From Rhodoferax sp. (GTDB taxonomy: Bacteria; Pseudomonadota; Gammaproteobacteria; Burkholderiales; Burkholderiaceae_C): 64,000 nt of DNA. The stretch covers positions 124,001-188,000 of the forward strand of contig NZ_JADMJN010000003.1 of NCBI RefSeq assembly GCF_018780565.1, written 5' to 3'. Positions 63,143-64,000 of this stretch are shown piece by piece (the stretch's first letter is position 1; every line of letters starts with the position of its first letter). The position numbers and the translations under genes are program-made. A model generated the notes under the pieces. It was not told the origin of the DNA and did no database searches. It was given only the letters and a program-made list of their open reading frames with translations.

Positions 63143-63598
63143 TCAGGTTTCCAGTTCTTTGATGAAGGCGACGAAGTCCACCTTTCCCGGCGTTCGGTGA
63201 CAGATACGATTCGCTGCCCAGCCTTGGGCTCGACAGCCATGAACAGGTTGGTAATGCCATTGCGTACGTACTCGTAGTCATGCTTGCTTGGGCAGTCCGC
63301 TGCCATGATCCATGGTGCTCGACGGTGTGCGATAAGTTGCAAGCTTTTTTCATCAATGCAAATGACGGATTCAACTTTGGATTTTGTGCGCGCGTAAAGT
63401 TCGTGCAGCACGAGCACGCCACACAGCCGTGCGGCCAATGCCGAGCACAGCCATGATTTGAGACTCTGGAATATCTTGATCCAGACAGGCAAGCACATGC
63501 GCACGAGTGACCTCGCGCGCCTGATGCCCCTCTTGCCTGCGAATTGCTTCGATGGTGGCGCGATTCTCTTCGCTCAATTTCAGTTCTGTCTGGCGCAT
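63143..63598 (-). pseudogene. IS630 family transposase remnant
   Basis: Leftward fragments of one transposase. First comes MRQTELKLSEENRATIEAI with the helix-turn-helix VLGIGRTAVWRARAA. After a deletion of the second DNA-binding region and a frame change comes the catalytic core start ICIDEKSLQLIAH, then YEYVRNGITNLFMAVEPK and IVSVTERR. A second frame change leads to VDFVAFIKELET and a stop at 63143. The family is normally about 340 residues with a further DDE part, so the element is dead. No terminal inverted repeats were identified. Confidence 0.82.
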
Positions 63599-63689
63599 GA
63601 CTACTCCAAGGTATGCCGGCAGGCGACATCCACCGCGCCCACTTGCCAGTCGACATCTACTCCAGGCGGCCCACGGAAGATTTCCCAAT

Positions 63690-63705
63690 ACGTAATGAAT
63701 TACGT
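63690..63705. promoter_or_regulatory. Palindromic operator candidate before the MBL-fold gene
   Basis: ACGTAAT-GA-ATTACGT, perfect 7-base arms with a 2-base centre, 33 bases before the start codon at 63739. Size and symmetry fit a TetR- or GntR-type repressor site; no regulator gene is visible in the window. Confidence 0.5.
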
Positions 63706-63738
63706 TTAGGTAAACTACAGGTCTGTACGGAGAACCTC

Positions 63739-64000
63739 ATGACCAGCACCACCCCCACCAAAGCCTTCGCATCCCAAGCCGATCTGGAAGACAAAAAAAT
63801 CACCTTCGAGCAGCTCAGCGCCCACTGCTGGGCCTATACCGCCGAGGGTGATCCTAATTCGGGCGTGATCATTGGCGACAAATTCATCATGGTGAGCGAT
63901 GCCACAGCCACACCCGCCATGGCGCGCGACCTGATTGCCAAAATCCGCACCGTCAGCGACAAGCCCATCAAGTATGTGCTGCTGACCCATTATCATGCCG
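63739..64000 (+). CDS. MBL-fold metallo-hydrolase (partial, 5' end)
   Basis: The first 87 codons are present before the window ends. SGVIIGDKFIMVSDAT fits the early beta strands of the metallo-beta-lactamase fold, and the last visible residues YVLLTHYHA are the start of the HxHxDH zinc motif. The hydrolysed substrate cannot be told. The ATG has GGAGA seven bases upstream. A palindrome lies just before the gene. Confidence 0.88.
   Translation, partial: MTSTTPTKAFASQADLEDKKITFEQLSAHCWAYTAEGDPNSGVIIGDKFIMVSDATATPAMARDLIAKIRTVSDKPIKYVLLTHYHA

Noticed and set aside
63088..63504. A stand-alone 138-codon leftward gene
   Set aside because: Its middle matches the IS630 transposase core, and both ends are frameshifted. 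It is part of the dead element and overlaps the caspase stop.
1..64000. CRISPR arrays, tRNA or rRNA genes, intact insertion sequences
   Set aside because: None found by reading both strands. The only dispersed repeat is the 19-bp palindrome, and the only transposase is a remnant.

Overview
The window comes from a Gram-negative betaproteobacterium, most likely a Comamonadaceae member of the Rhodoferax/Polaromonas type. This is inferred from the PEP-CTERM/exosortase gene set, the DUF6776-bactofilin-erpA order, slt-gst-cca, DUF2917, DUF3336 patatin and FeeM-PilZ genes. No tRNA, rRNA or CRISPR was seen. The first base is already inside a gene (an EpsB-like sugar transferase) and the last base is inside a metallo-beta-lactamase-fold gene.

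1-14.6 kb is the distal part of a PEP-CTERM/exopolysaccharide locus. It holds the sugar-transferase end, the PrsK/PrsR two-component pair (PrsR is a sigma-54 activator with an intact GAFTGA loop), the PrsT TPR lipoprotein, a four-gene unit of the TIGRFAM 'HPr-rel-A' type (Tat-signal protein, PqqD-like protein, HprK-like kinase, nucleotidyltransferase), one PEP-CTERM protein, a second large PrsT-like TPR protein and a small S1C protease. Two good sigma-54 promoters (before the HPr-rel-A unit and before the PEP-CTERM gene) are probable PrsR targets. The HPr-rel-A unit is the best candidate here for an undescribed system: a recognition domain, a kinase-like enzyme and a nucleotidyltransferase placed behind a Cys-containing exported protein.

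14.6-20.9 kb is one leftward operon: galE, a sugar-1-phosphate nucleotidyltransferase, manC, and two tandem paralogues joining a FeeM-type N-acyl amino acid synthase domain to a C-terminal PilZ-like domain. It supplies nucleotide sugars to the polysaccharide locus and probably makes a c-di-GMP-responsive lipid product.

21-28.6 kb is housekeeping: rlmJ, rplM-rpsI, DUF6776-bactofilin-erpA, anmK, an M23 murein hydrolase and tyrS. 28.6-34.5 kb encodes a 1635-residue CHASE/PAS hybrid kinase translationally coupled to a REC-GGDEF diguanylate cyclase. 34.5-39.5 kb holds dtd, ybeY, phoH, and ruvA and ruvB separated by an opposite-strand alpha-carbonic anhydrase. 39.5-43 kb has a fatty acid hydroxylase-YhhN fusion and a divergent patatin. 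43-46.4 kb is a leftward operon (folM-like, folB, ttcA, DUF4136 lipoprotein, histidine phosphatase), facing midA, DUF2905, trxC and a ROK kinase (46.4-49.3 kb). 49.3-60.8 kb holds a SulP transporter, an OsmC protein, a PAS-GGDEF-EAL protein, slt-gst-cca, 5-formyl-THF cyclo-ligase, and a LysR regulator divergent from DUF2917.

60.6-64 kb is looser: TfoX-like gene, antitoxin remnant, caspase-like peptidase, broken IS630 transposase, and the start of an MBL-fold enzyme behind a perfect palindrome. A 19-bp palindromic repeat (TGCTAT-N7-ATAGCA type) recurs at least six times, five of them inside coding sequence.
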